Part shown: in pieces, positions 44,738 through 54,134 of the stretch
Position numbering within the stretch: the stretch's first letter is position 1
Layout: each line of letters begins with the position of its first letter
From: Saccharothrix carnea
GTDB taxonomy: Bacteria; Actinomycetota; Actinomycetes; Mycobacteriales; Pseudonocardiaceae
Assembly (NCBI RefSeq): GCF_003014735.1
Contig: NZ_PYAX01000021.1
Span: 1-64,000 of the forward strand
Reading direction: 5' to 3'
DNA: 64,000 nt
Position numbers and translations under genes: made by a program
Notes under the pieces: model-generated
Told to the model about the DNA's origin: nothing
Database searches by the model: none
What the model saw: only the letters and a program-made list of their open reading frames with translations

Positions 44738-47700
44738 GGGGCCATCTCCGTTCCTTGGTTCCAGAAGTGGTTCCAGTCGGCGTCCACGGCTGTCTGCCAT
44801 GGCTGTATCGGCTCGTCGAGCGGCTGACGAATGTACCGGACAGTCGTGCTCTCGTCGTGGTGAACGCGGACGAGCGCGAGGACGCTGCGCTGCCCCTTGT
44901 TGAGGGCGGTGACGGCTTCCTGTCTGGTAAGTACGAAGGTATTGCCGCCTTCGACTCGGCCCTTCACCTCGATGAAGTCGAGGCCATCCGAGGTCTGCGA
45001 CTCGATGTCGTAGCCTGGGTTATTGTGCGGCATCTCCGTCCAGCGGTGGCCAAGGGACGTCTCGATGGCAATAACGGCATCCACAGCGATCCGCTCGACT
45101 CGGGCCGTCTCCTTCGCGTGAGCGGCGGCACCCTCAGGGTCGGTGAGGCTTTCGAGCCAGCCCTGCGGGATGACCAGGCATGCCCCGGTGATCTGGGGCG
45201 GACTCGCAGCGACAGCGCGTTCAAGATCGAGTTCGCGCGTCCGGCGGTCGAGGCGGCGGGCTAGCTCCTCGGCGCGAGCCTGCGCCTTGTCGGCCGGGAG
45301 CCGGCTGGACTTGCCTGCGCGTTCGTTCTCCCGGATCTCAGACGCGCGCCGGTCCCAGAAGTTGATCTCATGGGTGAGCCGCTCGCGGACGAGGCGCTTC
45401 GTGCGGTCGACGCGTTCGTGGGTGCGGGCAATCATCTCTTCAACGTGCTTCCGGGCCACGGTGGCGGAGGCGTACTCGACTATAGTCCTGTCAAGGTCGG
45501 CGGCTTGGGCCCAGGGTTGCTTGAGGACGCCCTCGGCGGCCTGGAGTTCGGCGCCGGTCGGCGGTTCGAGGTTGGGAATAGGCGTGGTGGCGATAGGCGC
45601 GATGGTGCCGTCGGGATCGGTGCGGACGTACTGGACGCGACGACTGACAACTTGCGCCTTGCCAGTAGCGTCGGTCCGGCCATCCGTGACGTCATGCTCC
45701 AGTAGGCAAACGACGTAGGGTTCGATGGACGGGTCGTGCCGGTCGATGAGAATGGCCCCGCGACGGAGGGCCTCACCGTGCCGGTCCCCGACGAGGGAAA
45801 GCATCGCGGCCATGAGAGGGTGAGCAGGGTGCATGAGTGTGGCGTCGGCCGCGTGACCCTCGACACGGATATTCGATCGATTGAAAGTGATGCGGGAGTA
45901 CGTGTTCACGACTGGCGCGCCGCGGCCTATGATCCGATCCTGGTCTTTGATGGCGGCGGGGACGGACCGGATCTCGTAACGGTGCTGTTCGCGTTGACGT
46001 AGGTGGCCGCCGAGGTCGGCGAATGCCGAAGCGAAGAACGCTTCCACATGGTGAGGTTGAAGCCGGACGGCCTCAGCTCGGTCCATCTCCTGTCGGACCC
46101 GTTCGATGTCACTGGTGCTCATAGTCGTTGGAACGAGCTGCTCCGCGGCGAGGATCTCATGCAGGCCGTCGCCGACGTTGGCGTCGACCACCTCGAACAG
46201 GTGCGCGCGACTCTCGTCACTGTCACCGTATCGGATCGCGTCAATCATTAGGTCGCGGAGGCTATTGCCGTCGAAGACCTGACCGAGAACGTCGTAGACG
46301 CGGCCGCCTAGCGCAGCGCGCTGGTGCTCCAATTTCTCCAACAGCCGGGCATAAACGTCGCCCTCGCGAGTGTCCCGAGCGACCAACGACCACATATGAC
46401 AGACCTCGTGTTGGCCGATCCTGTGAACGCGCCCGAACCGCTGCTCGATCCGGTTAGGGTTCCACGGCAAGTCGTAGTTCATGAGCAGGTGGGCATTTTG
46501 GAGGTTCACGCCTTCACCTGCGGCGTCGGTCGCGACAAGGAAGACGCAGTTGCTGTCATTGCGGAACGTCTCCTGGGCCTTCTTACGGTCCTCACGCCTA
46601 GTGCTGCCGCTGATAGTGACAACGGCGTCATCTCGCCCCAGGTGGTTGCGGAGCCGGACCGCGAGATCGTCCAGAGTGTCCTTATGCTCGGTAAAGATGA
46701 TCACCTTGCGGCGGACACCGGAGGCGTCGCGAGTCTCGGCGTCGTCGTCCAGCGTCTCCCGGAGACGGTCCCACTTCGAATACGACGGGGAATCCCTGAT
46801 TGCCTTAGCCTGCCGCTCCAGCAGCGCCAGAATTTTGATCTCCGTCTCGAGCTCGGGGATCGACGCAGCGGTGGTCGCTGCGGACACTGCTTTATCTTCG
46901 AGCTCTCGCCTCTCTTCATCGGTCAACTCGTCGAGGTCGTTCAGGTCAACATTGCCGAAGTGGGCGGAGCGGGGAGCAGTGCTGTTTAGTCTGGCTTCTC
47001 GAAGCTCGCCATTGAGCCGGGACATCCGGCGCTCTAGCGACCGATGAATCGCGGCAGGGCTCGATGCCAGGCGGCGCTGAAGTGTGGTAAGCGCGAACCC
47101 AACAGCTATCCGCTTGCGATTATCTTTGTCCTTGAGCCTGTCAGCCATGTTCATCTGGTCGCGGACATAATCCGTTACCGCGAGGTAAAGAGCCTTCTCA
47201 GCATCCGAGAGCGGGTACTGGACAGTATAGGCCCGACGTTCGGGAAATAGCCGGGTGCCGTCGAAACGGAGCAGTTCCTCTTTGACAAGCCGGCGCATCA
47301 GATCTGATACATCGACGCGACGAGTGCCTTCACGGACGGCTCCTTCAAACCGGTCTGAGTCCAGCAGCGCGAGGAACAGCTGGAATTGCTCCTCTTTACC
47401 GGTATGCGGCGTCGCTGTCATCAACAGCATGTTACGAGCCGTACCGAGGCGCTCACCCATCTGGTAGCGCCTAGTCTTCTTCACCTCGGAGCCGAAGACC
47501 GACGCGCTCATCTTGTGCGCCTCGTCGATGATAACCAGGTCCCAGTCGGTCTCGCACGCCTTGTCCAGAATCGACTCGTTATTACGAGCGAGGACGTCGA
47601 GGCGAGCCAGCCATAGCCCACCCCTGACGAACGGATTCCCACCTTGGTCGATCAGGTCCTTCGTAAGAAGCTGGAACGTCAGGCCGAACTTGTCCCGCAT

Positions 47701-48240
47701 CTCGTCAGCCCACTGGTCCACTAGGGCGCCGGGAGCAACGACGAGGATGTTTTGCGCGGCCCCACGCATCAGGAGCTCCTTGACGAGCAGCCCTGCCATG
47801 ATCGTCTTGCCTGCTCCGGGATCGTCCGCGAGGACGTACCGCAGCGGGTGGCGCGGCAGCATCTCCTCGTATACCGCGCGAAGCTGGTGCGGCAGCGGGT
47901 CGACGTCTGAGGTCCCGAGCGCGGCCTGCGGATCGAACAGGTGCGCCAGTCGCATCCGTCGAGCCTCCGCTGCGAGCTTGAACGACGCGGGGTCGCCACC
48001 GAAGGAGAAGGCCGCACCCGCTTCAACCGGGGACAACCCAGGCAAGTCGGCGCCGAACACCATCCGCTCACCCAGTCCCCCGGCCTCCGTTCGGTAGACG
48101 ACATTGGCCGAGTCATCGGTCAGACGCGTAACAGCGACGATCTTCACGGGCTCGGGGCCAGCCAGGCCGCGCAGCAACGCGCCCTCGCGCACGACGCTCA
48201 GCAGCGGCGCGTTCTCGTCCTCAATGGGCGTATTCGACAC
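44734..48240 (-). CDS. SNF2/DEAD-type helicase with C-terminal DUF3883 nuclease-like domain
   Basis: 1168 aa, ATG start, first gene of the operon. Walker A LADDPGAGKTIMAG (137-150), DEAH box LVIIDEAHKMSAS, motif III TATPHTGKEEQF, then the second RecA domain (VFLVATDAAGEGVNLQNAH, motif VI RIEQRFGRVHRIGQ). A coiled region (~980-1040) leads to a DUF3883 domain: GYDIES (Asp1078) and DFIEVKG (Glu1091, Lys1093) form the D...ExK arrangement of PD-(D/E)XK nucleases. It probably translocates on unmodified DNA and may cleave it. Its relatives occur in DISARM class 1 and helicase-methylase-ATPase (Hma-type) loci. Confidence 0.85.
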   Translation of the reverse strand: MSNTPIEDENAPLLSVVREGALLRGLAGPEPVKIVAVTRLTDDSANVVYRTEAGGLGERMVFGADLPGLSPVEAGAAFSFGGDPASFKLAAEARRMRLAHLFDPQAALGTSDVDPLPHQLRAVYEEMLPRHPLRYVLADDPGAGKTIMAGLLVKELLMRGAAQNILVVAPGALVDQWADEMRDKFGLTFQLLTKDLIDQGGNPFVRGGLWLARLDVLARNNESILDKACETDWDLVIIDEAHKMSASVFGSEVKKTRRYQMGERLGTARNMLLMTATPHTGKEEQFQLFLALLDSDRFEGAVREGTRRVDVSDLMRRLVKEELLRFDGTRLFPERRAYTVQYPLSDAEKALYLAVTDYVRDQMNMADRLKDKDNRKRIAVGFALTTLQRRLASSPAAIHRSLERRMSRLNGELREARLNSTAPRSAHFGNVDLNDLDELTDEERRELEDKAVSAATTAASIPELETEIKILALLERQAKAIRDSPSYSKWDRLRETLDDDAETRDASGVRRKVIIFTEHKDTLDDLAVRLRNHLGRDDAVVTISGSTRREDRKKAQETFRNDSNCVFLVATDAAGEGVNLQNAHLLMNYDLPWNPNRIEQRFGRVHRIGQHEVCHMWSLVARDTREGDVYARLLEKLEHQRAALGGRVYDVLGQVFDGNSLRDLMIDAIRYGDSDESRAHLFEVVDANVGDGLHEILAAEQLVPTTMSTSDIERVRQEMDRAEAVRLQPHHVEAFFASAFADLGGHLRQREQHRYEIRSVPAAIKDQDRIIGRGAPVVNTYSRITFNRSNIRVEGHAADATLMHPAHPLMAAMLSLVGDRHGEALRRGAILIDRHDPSIEPYVVCLLEHDVTDGRTDATGKAQVVSRRVQYVRTDPDGTIAPIATTPIPNLEPPTGAELQAAEGVLKQPWAQAADLDRTIVEYASATVARKHVEEMIARTHERVDRTKRLVRERLTHEINFWDRRASEIRENERAGKSSRLPADKAQARAEELARRLDRRTRELDLERAVAASPPQITGACLVIPQGWLESLTDPEGAAAHAKETARVERIAVDAVIAIETSLGHRWTEMPHNNPGYDIESQTSDGLDFIEVKGRVEGGNTFVLTRQEAVTALNKGQRSVLALVRVHHDESTTVRYIRQPLDEPIQPWQTAVDADWNHFWNQGTEMAP

Positions 48241-49259
48241 GCCTAAGAACGTAGTCGAACGGGCGACAGCACGGAGGGGACTTCACCAGTCCCTGGACCG
48301 CAGCGTACACAACGGAGCTCGACTGGCTTCCTCAAGATCCTTCCAACTGAGGTCTTCCGCAGCGCGTGTACTTCTCGATTGTCTGAACCGTCCCAAGGGA
48401 TCATCTGCTTGGGCCTGGGATGCCACTGCTGAGGCGGAACCGCGCGATCCCACCTCAGGCGAGCATTACTCACACGTAGACAGCCCGAAGGATGACTCAA
48501 TCACCAGCCTGCCGGCACAAGACCCCTGATCAGCACAGGTTTCATCCTTTGGTAATCCCGCGGGGGTTCGAACCTGCGCAGCTACCGCCGAGTCCTTCGC
48601 ATCCACCGGCCGACACGACGACGACCTCGGACCGCTACGCCTCCCTACAGCTCACCAGCGGGGCCTGCCCGCTCAATCCACACAATCCGATCCCCCTGAC
48701 TGGACATGCTCCCGGAACGCCTCCCGCAGACAACCGGTGCGCGAGACCGCCTGCGTCACCACCAGCACAGCCCACCAGGCGCCAACGTGCACGATCCGTG
48801 AGATCACCAGCTAGGACCGCCTGGGTAACACCGCTGCACTCGCCACGGCCAGGAAGAACACCCGAACGGGGGACATGATTAGCTTTAGCTAACGCGACCC
48901 CATTCGCCCCACCCAACCCGATCCTCCCGAACATCGGGTTACCGGTCAGCACAGACCACTGTGGACAGTCGCTTCAAGATCGAAAATGATGCACGCAAAG
49001 CCCGCCGAACTGCGCTTTCATCTAGACGAGCGGGATTCTTCAGACCGTCGGGACGATAGAATTTGAACCCGCGATCCCTCGCCCGCCAGTTATGGGCGCA
49101 GAACCACGTTGACAAGAGGCTCGTACCTGCCCAGGCAGCCTTCCTGTGTCACCCGTCCGGACGAACCCGTGAAGGACCTCAGGCGGCACGTGTCCCCTGG
49201 CGACCCCTATTTCGGAGTTCTGGAGTGTCCACCGCACTCGTCCGCCTCCGGAGGGCTCC
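48241..49259. other. 1-kb gap with decayed tRNA-like pieces
   Basis: No gene supported. It must hold the promoter of the leftward defence operon and the start of the excisionase gene. Two T-loop-like fragments are seen, near 48568 (GGGGGTTCGAACCTGCGC) and at 49056-49080, plus a short palindrome TTAGCTTTAGCTAA at 48879-48892. It probably contains the scar of earlier integrations. Confidence 0.45.
49040..49110 (-). other. tRNA-like remnant (possible attachment site)
   Basis: On the - strand this reads a CAT-containing loop (GCCCATAACTGGC), a short variable part and a T-arm-like GCGGGTTCAAAT. The anticodon and T stems are imperfect, so it is not a functional tRNA. Similar sequence belongs to tRNA-Met 3' halves, common targets of tyrosine integrases such as the one encoded next to it. 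Confidence 0.25.
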
Positions 49260-49502
49260 GTGTCCCGTCCAGGTCCCGACACCTCCCGCTTGCTGCACAC
49301 TCCCGCTGAAGCGGCGGCCCTGCTGGCCGTCCGCGAGTCGTGGCTTCGCCGCAAAGCCGGACGCCGGGAGATCCCGTGCACCTTCATCGGCAAGCACCTG
49401 CGCTTCTCCCCCGACGACCTGACCTCGATCGCCCACGCCGGTGCCCGCCCGGCACGCTCCACACGACCGCCAGTCAGGCGCAGCAAGTCCTTTCGAGACT
49501 GA
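49260..49502 (+). CDS. Excisionase / HTH_17 DNA-binding protein
   Basis: 80 aa, GTG 49260 with GGAGGG 5 bases upstream. LLHTPAEAAALLAVRESWLR and PCTFIGKHLRFSPDDL give the MerR-like HTH_17 fold of excisionases; the tail is basic. It is 105 bp upstream of the integrase on the same strand, the usual xis-int order. Confidence 0.85.
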   Translation: MSRPGPDTSRLLHTPAEAAALLAVRESWLRRKAGRREIPCTFIGKHLRFSPDDLTSIAHAGARPARSTRPPVRRSKSFRD

Positions 49503-49607
49503 CGAAAGTTCTTGTGTCGCAATGCTTGCATTGCTCGGCCTACTGGAGCGTTCATCCTCCTGTCACGCCGTGACCATCACACCGCCGCCAGCGAAGGAGC
49601 AGCACAC

Positions 49608-50792
49608 ATGGCCTGGGTGGAGCAGTCGGGAAACAACCACTGGCGCGTCCGGTTTCGCCGCGACGACGGCACCATCGGCTCCATTCCCGGTTTCAGGAGC
49701 GAGAAAGCCGCCCAGGACCACGCCAACGACCTCGAATCCGACCAACGCCGCGGCACCTGGCTCGACCCCACCGGCGGACGCACGACCCTGGAGGAGTGGC
49801 TCACCGACTGGTGGGACGCCCTCGACGTCGATACCCGCACCGAGGACAACTACCGCAGCATTGTGCGCAACCACATCGTGCCCCGCTGGGGCGACACCGC
49901 CCTGGCCGACATCACCAACCTCAAGGTTCAGGCATGGGCCAAGCAGCTGCGCGCCGGACGTCTGTCACCGGTGACCGTCGCCGGGTTCGTCAAGCTGCTC
50001 TCCCAGATCCTCACCGACGCCGCCGAGGACAAGCTCATCGTCGCCAACCCCATCCGGCCCCGACGACGCGGACGGCGCAACCACGCCGCCCGTATCCCCG
50101 AGAAGGTCTGGGCCGAGCCCACCGAGGTGCTGCGCATCGCCGACCAAGTCGCCGCCTTCTACGGACCCGTCGGAGCCGTGCTCATTATCACCGCAGGCTG
50201 GACCGGCGCACGCTGGGGCGAGCTGACCGGCCTGCAACGCCACAACCTGCACCTCTTCGACGACGACACCGGCTTCCTCGTCATCGACCCCCAGAACGGT
50301 GCCCTGCACGAATCCGCCGGCGGCAAGCTCTGGCTCGGCCCACCCAAGACCGACGCCTCCACCCGCACCATCACCCTCAACCCCTCACTCGTCCGACTCC
50401 TGCGGGCGCACCTCGACCACCACGTCCACCCACACGTCTTCACCACCCCGGAAGGCGCACTCCAGCGCCGCAGCAACTTCAGCAAACGCGCCCTGCGCCC
50501 CGCCGCCGACGGCAACCTCAACCAGCCCCGCGCCGTCCTCCGCCTCCAGCCGGTCAAGCCCGGCCTGACCTTCCACGGACTGCGCCACAGCCATAAAACC
50601 TGGATGATCGCCGACACCATCCCCGAGATAGCCCAGTCACTCCGACTCGGCCACATCCTCAAAGACCCCGTCCAGCGGACCTACTCCCACGTCGCCCCCG
50701 AAGTCACCAGCCGCCTGCTCCAGTGCCTGCAGGACCGCTGGGACAAGGCCGTCGTCGACGTCGGCGACAGCTCCTGGCGCAGAATGGCGTAG
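49608..50792 (+). CDS. Tyrosine recombinase/integrase
   Basis: 394 aa from ATG 49608 (AAGGAG 8 bases upstream). N-terminal arm-binding region, core-binding domain (~55-150) and catalytic domain with Arg202 (GWTGARWGELTGL), His323/Arg326 (FHGLRHSHKTW) and Tyr359 (RTYSHVAPEV). All residues of the catalytic set are present, so it should be active. It inserts elements at tRNA-type sites in actinomycetes. No replication or transfer genes lie beside it, so it may be a leftover of an element or a mobiliser of the neighbouring defence operon. Confidence 0.92.
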   Translation: MAWVEQSGNNHWRVRFRRDDGTIGSIPGFRSEKAAQDHANDLESDQRRGTWLDPTGGRTTLEEWLTDWWDALDVDTRTEDNYRSIVRNHIVPRWGDTALADITNLKVQAWAKQLRAGRLSPVTVAGFVKLLSQILTDAAEDKLIVANPIRPRRRGRRNHAARIPEKVWAEPTEVLRIADQVAAFYGPVGAVLIITAGWTGARWGELTGLQRHNLHLFDDDTGFLVIDPQNGALHESAGGKLWLGPPKTDASTRTITLNPSLVRLLRAHLDHHVHPHVFTTPEGALQRRSNFSKRALRPAADGNLNQPRAVLRLQPVKPGLTFHGLRHSHKTWMIADTIPEIAQSLRLGHILKDPVQRTYSHVAPEVTSRLLQCLQDRWDKAVVDVGDSSWRRMA

Positions 50793-50795
50793 CCC

Positions 50796-51284
50796 ATGCA
50801 CGGTCTTCTCATCTACTACTTCAGCGGCGACAACCGCGCCGACGAGCCGATCACCGTCGACTCCGAAGCCGCCCTCGACGACGTCCTGTTCGACATCCTG
50901 GCCAATTCGCAGCCGCACCCGACCGTGGTGTACGTCCAGAATCGGCCAACGGTCGACCCGACCGAGTTACCCGACCACCAACTCAAATTCGACCTCGACA
51001 TCCAGCACGACGTCGCCGCCGTGCACCTTTTCGGGCCGACAGGCTTCCTGCCGGACGAGGCGACGAGTGACGCGGAAGACACCGCGGCATGGATCGCTCT
51101 GCCTCGGCAGACCGACACCCGGGTTTCTAGCGGCGTGACACTCTACATCGACAGGGACACGCGCACCGCGTTCCCCGAAGAAGCCACTCTGCCGCTGAAC
51201 CTGCTCCGCGAACTCCTACACGAATTCATGCGGACCGGCAAACGCCCCACATGCGTCGACTGGCAGCAGACCGACATCTTCTAG
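50796..51284 (+). CDS. Imm1-family immunity protein
   Basis: 162 aa, start 3 bp after the integrase stop. LLIYYFSGDNRADEPITVDS, with LDDVLFDIL and the C-terminal LRELLHEFMRTGKRPTCVDW (EF..TG.RP..v.Wq), is the Imm1 pattern. Imm1 proteins neutralise nuclease or deaminase tips of polymorphic toxins. No toxin gene is visible nearby, so this is an orphan immunity gene, perhaps protecting against foreign toxins. Confidence 0.75.
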   Translation: MHGLLIYYFSGDNRADEPITVDSEAALDDVLFDILANSQPHPTVVYVQNRPTVDPTELPDHQLKFDLDIQHDVAAVHLFGPTGFLPDEATSDAEDTAAWIALPRQTDTRVSSGVTLYIDRDTRTAFPEEATLPLNLLRELLHEFMRTGKRPTCVDWQQTDIF

Positions 51285-51484
51285 GGCAATGACCGGTGTA
51301 GTTCCTCGCCGAACTCGCACTTGTGAAGCGACGGACGAACATCCTGACATGACTGAACCGGCCGGTGCCTGACTCGCCCACACGATCCGCCGCCGACGCG
51401 CCCAAATCGGCCTCGGACGAACCGGCGGTCGTGGGTTTTCCGGAAAGGTGGCACGTCGGTTCTTGGTGCCGTTGCGCATGCTGG

Positions 51485-51826
51485 TCAGAGCGCTCCGGCT
51501 TTGGACGTTCGGCTCCCCATCCAGGTGGCGGGGGCGGAGGTGAACCGGACGTCGGTGCCCTCCCCGGTCACCGTGACCGTGACCCGCTCCCCCACCGGTA
51601 CCTGCTCCACCCTGGTGGGCAGCTGGTAGCTCCAGCCGCGCACCTCCACGTCGTCGACCGCGGCAAACCTGAGGTGGAACCGGATCCAGTCGTGCTCGGG
51701 CGGCGCCTCCCACGTCCGACGGGCGGCTTCGTCCAGCGGTCCTTCGAAGGACGCGGTGATCGCCTGGTCGCGCTCGTCCCAGTGCAGGGCGTAGAGCTCG
51801 AACGCCGACAGGTCAGATGTGCTCAT
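51485..51826 (-). CDS. Small Imm50-like beta-rich protein
   Basis: 113 aa, ATG 51826, overlapping the end of the next gene by 14 bp. AFELYALHWDERDQAITASF, HLRFAAVDDVEVRGWSY and a final TVTVTGEGTDVRFTSA show alternating beta strands. It is a diverged relative of its neighbour (both carry SDLSA.EL and a F.AVDDV.. strand). An Imm50-type immunity role is tentative. The 200-bp gap 51285-51484 holds nothing I can name. Confidence 0.5.
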   Translation of the reverse strand: MSTSDLSAFELYALHWDERDQAITASFEGPLDEAARRTWEAPPEHDWIRFHLRFAAVDDVEVRGWSYQLPTRVEQVPVGERVTVTVTGEGTDVRFTSAPATWMGSRTSKAGAL

Positions 51827-52346
51827 GATAGGTGTCGATCTCCGGTCCGGGGACGGCCGTGTACAGCCGCTGGTCCAGTTTGCTCGTGAACTCGTGCGGC
51901 CCGTCGTCCACCGCGTCCGGCGGCGAGTCGTGGGCGCTGATCCTGCCGAAGCGGAACTGCTCCGCGCACGTCAACGTCAGGCGCAGCGACTCGCCGGTCA
52001 CCGACACGGCCAGCCTCGCCCTCGGCCGTTGCGCGAACTCGACCGACACGGTGGCCGGGAGCACCGCGCCACCGGACAGCCGGACGTCGTCGACCGCCAG
52101 GAATCCCAGGTGCGCCTGCACCCGGCTGTAGCCGGGCACGTCCGAGGCGACCGGCAGGTCGACGCGCAGCGTGCAGCCGGGACCGCGGCGCTCGAACCGG
52201 ATCGACCGCAGCACCGAGCCGGTGAAGTCCGGTCCCTGCGGGTAGAACCGGGCCAGCAGCTTGGCGTCATTGGGCAGAAGTCGGTCTGCGCCGGTGATGA
52301 GTGCTGCCGACAGGTCAGATGGCGACGGTTCCTGAGGTATTGGCAT
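51813..52346 (-). CDS. Imm50-like beta-rich protein
   Basis: 177 aa from ATG 52346, which overlaps the glycosylase gene by 32 bp. FTGSVLRSIRFERRGPGCTL, LGFLAVDDVRLSGGAVLPAT and VSVTGESLRLTLTCAEQFRF give a strand-rich fold as in Imm50-like immunity proteins. Its C-terminus (TSKLDQRLYTAVPGPEIDTY) is unassigned. Tandem with its 113-aa relative, so a duplication is likely. Confidence 0.5.
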   Translation of the reverse strand: MPIPQEPSPSDLSAALITGADRLLPNDAKLLARFYPQGPDFTGSVLRSIRFERRGPGCTLRVDLPVASDVPGYSRVQAHLGFLAVDDVRLSGGAVLPATVSVEFAQRPRARLAVSVTGESLRLTLTCAEQFRFGRISAHDSPPDAVDDGPHEFTSKLDQRLYTAVPGPEIDTYHEHI

Positions 52347-53136
52347 GACGAACTCCCGATGCGAGTGTGAGCAGCGTCCAGGCGGACAGGTCCTTGCCCG
52401 CCAACCGCGCCCAGAGGCGGGCGAACTCCGGTTCGGTCTCGGGCCACGTCCGCCCGGTCGGTAGGCGGTCCGCCCAGGTGCGCACCGCCAGATCGGCGTA
52501 CGGGTACAGCGAGTAGTCGTTGGTGAGATCGGCGACGGTCGCGCCCGCAGTCCACGGGCCGATGTGGGGCACGCTCTGCACCTCGTCCCGCAGGACGGCC
52601 GGGTCGAGTTCGGCCCACTTCGCACCGAAGTCCAGCACCGCCTCGGCTGCGGCTTTCAGCGGACGGCGCTTGAAGGCCATCCCGAGGGCGGTGAACTCAT
52701 CGTCCGAAAGTCCGAGGACGGCTTCCGGTGTCGGGAACAGCCACGCCGGCCCGTGGGGCGTGAGGACTTCCTCGCCGTGCGCCTCGCAGAACGCCCGGTA
52801 GAGCTTGCGTGCCTGACCCGCTCGGATCACCTGCCGGACGATCGAGGTCGCCAGGGCATCCCACAGGTCCGGGTTGCGCCAACGTCCCACCGTGCCGGCA
52901 GCGCGCAGCACGTCCACCACATCATCGGTGCCGGTCAGCCCGTCCGGGTCGACGACATCGAGCACGGGAGCGTCCTTTTCACCCCGCGCCGGGTGTGCCT
53001 CCGTCCGGTTGCCACCGGTCTCCGTGGGTGTACAGGTCAACACCCAGGTGGAGCTTCCGGAACGGACGGCGCGATAGGCGGTTTCGCCTGCCGACAGCCA
53101 GGAGGGATGGTCGGTCATCACCGAGGACACGATCAC
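52315..53136 (-). CDS. HhH-GPD-type DNA glycosylase
   Basis: 273 aa from GTG 53136, GGGAG upstream. The N-terminal part is a beta-rich AlkA-like domain; the HhH-GPD core has SIVRQVIRAGQARKLYRAFC, LRDEVQSVPHIGPWTAGATV and DLAVRTWADRLP with the catalytic-type Asp. The family removes damaged bases such as 3-methyladenine. It lies upstream of two Imm50-like genes on the same strand; whether it protects DNA or acts as a toxin or defence protein is unclear. Confidence 0.8.
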   Translation of the reverse strand: MIVSSVMTDHPSWLSAGETAYRAVRSGSSTWVLTCTPTETGGNRTEAHPARGEKDAPVLDVVDPDGLTGTDDVVDVLRAAGTVGRWRNPDLWDALATSIVRQVIRAGQARKLYRAFCEAHGEEVLTPHGPAWLFPTPEAVLGLSDDEFTALGMAFKRRPLKAAAEAVLDFGAKWAELDPAVLRDEVQSVPHIGPWTAGATVADLTNDYSLYPYADLAVRTWADRLPTGRTWPETEPEFARLWARLAGKDLSAWTLLTLASGVRHANTSGTVAI

Positions 53137-53260
53137 AGCGAGCTCCCTGGGGCGGGTTGACAGCCGCTCATGATGCCGAGACCGCTCCGTCGTCCCGGGA
53201 GATGGGTCGGCGTGGCGGATTCACGAACGAGTTGTCGGAGAGATCCGCCACGACCGTGCC

Positions 53261-53380
53261 TTGAAGAAGGTGCTCGACAGCTCCACCGCGAGCGCCGCAC
53301 AGAAAACCGCCGCCCAGGCGGACCTGACCAGGGCCAGTAAGATGCTGGACCTGTCCGAGCAGTTCGTGCCGAGGGGATGA
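53261..53380 (+). CDS. Short ORF or C-terminal fragment before the HEAT gene
   Basis: From TTG 53261 the frame gives 39 residues (LKKVLDSSTASAAQKTAAQA, then SKMLDLSEQFVPRG) with a helical, toxin-tail-like character. It is open upstream to 53174 without a normal start. Its TGA is one base before the GTG of the HEAT gene. It may be the remnant of a larger toxin or of a partner gene. Confidence 0.3.
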   Translation: MKKVLDSSTASAAQKTAAQADLTRASKMLDLSEQFVPRG

Positions 53381-53381
53381 C

Positions 53382-53945
53382 GTGCGCACAGACCTCGATG
53401 AACTCGTCAACCGGGCGAAAGAAGGCAGGGTCGACAAGCGGGAGGTCGCCGAACTCGCGCGTGAGCTGGCGTCCACCGAGGACGAGTCCCGGGCGTACCG
53501 CCTCCTGTACGTCATCGGCCGTTCGTCGGCGACGGAGCACGAGGAGCTCGTGTCGGGCTTCCTGCGGGGCGACGACGCGGAGCTCGCCAAGCTCGCCCTG
53601 CAGATCCTCTGCACGCACTGGGGCCTGACCGAGTCCTACCTGGACTCCGTGCGGACGTTCCTCGACGGCGTCCCCTGGGACCCTTCGGGCGACACCCGCC
53701 TGATCGCGACCTCCGCCGCGGGCGAGCACCTGCGCGACCACACCGACACCGGACTCCTCGCGCGGCTGATCGAGCTCGCGCAACCGGATGACGACGACCC
53801 GGTGCAGCGGCGGGTCGCCCTGGAAGCACTCGCCCGTGCCCTGGGCGACCCCGAGGCGGAGACCCTGCGCGCGGGCGACGACAACCGGGAGGACTGGGCA
53901 ACCCGAGTACTCACCCGCGCCGAGGACCGACTCGCCACCGAATAG
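53382..53945 (+). CDS. HEAT-repeat-like protein
   Basis: 187 aa, GTG 53382. Helical pairs are visible (TDLDELVNRAKEGRVDKREV, ELAKLALQILCTHWGLTESY, DPVQRRVALEALARALGDPE), the last being a clear HEAT unit. Such small HEAT proteins often act as immunity proteins or binding adaptors in polymorphic-toxin islands. The stop of a preceding short ORF lies one base before its start. Confidence 0.65.
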   Translation: MRTDLDELVNRAKEGRVDKREVAELARELASTEDESRAYRLLYVIGRSSATEHEELVSGFLRGDDAELAKLALQILCTHWGLTESYLDSVRTFLDGVPWDPSGDTRLIATSAAGEHLRDHTDTGLLARLIELAQPDDDDPVQRRVALEALARALGDPEAETLRAGDDNREDWATRVLTRAEDRLATE

Positions 53946-54134
53946 CACCACGCGGTCTTTCGGCCCACCTCACCGAGGCCGAGCCGAAGGACCGACTCCC
54001 CACCAAGCCCGCCCTCGATGCCGCTTCGGCCCTGGCACCTCGCGTTCGCCATCGTCGGCATCGACGGGTGGGACCGAGCCTGTCTTCCGAGTACCCCGAC
54101 CCTCGCGGAACGGGCTGATCGGACAGCCGCCGCT

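Noticed and set aside
38628-48240. Complete DISARM or BREX system
   Set aside because: No drmA/drmB/drmC, no PglZ or BrxC-like gene is present; only the methylase-helicase module is shared.
48538-48600. Functional tRNA with T-loop GTTCGAACC
   Set aside because: The stems do not pair and no anticodon arm is found; at most a remnant.
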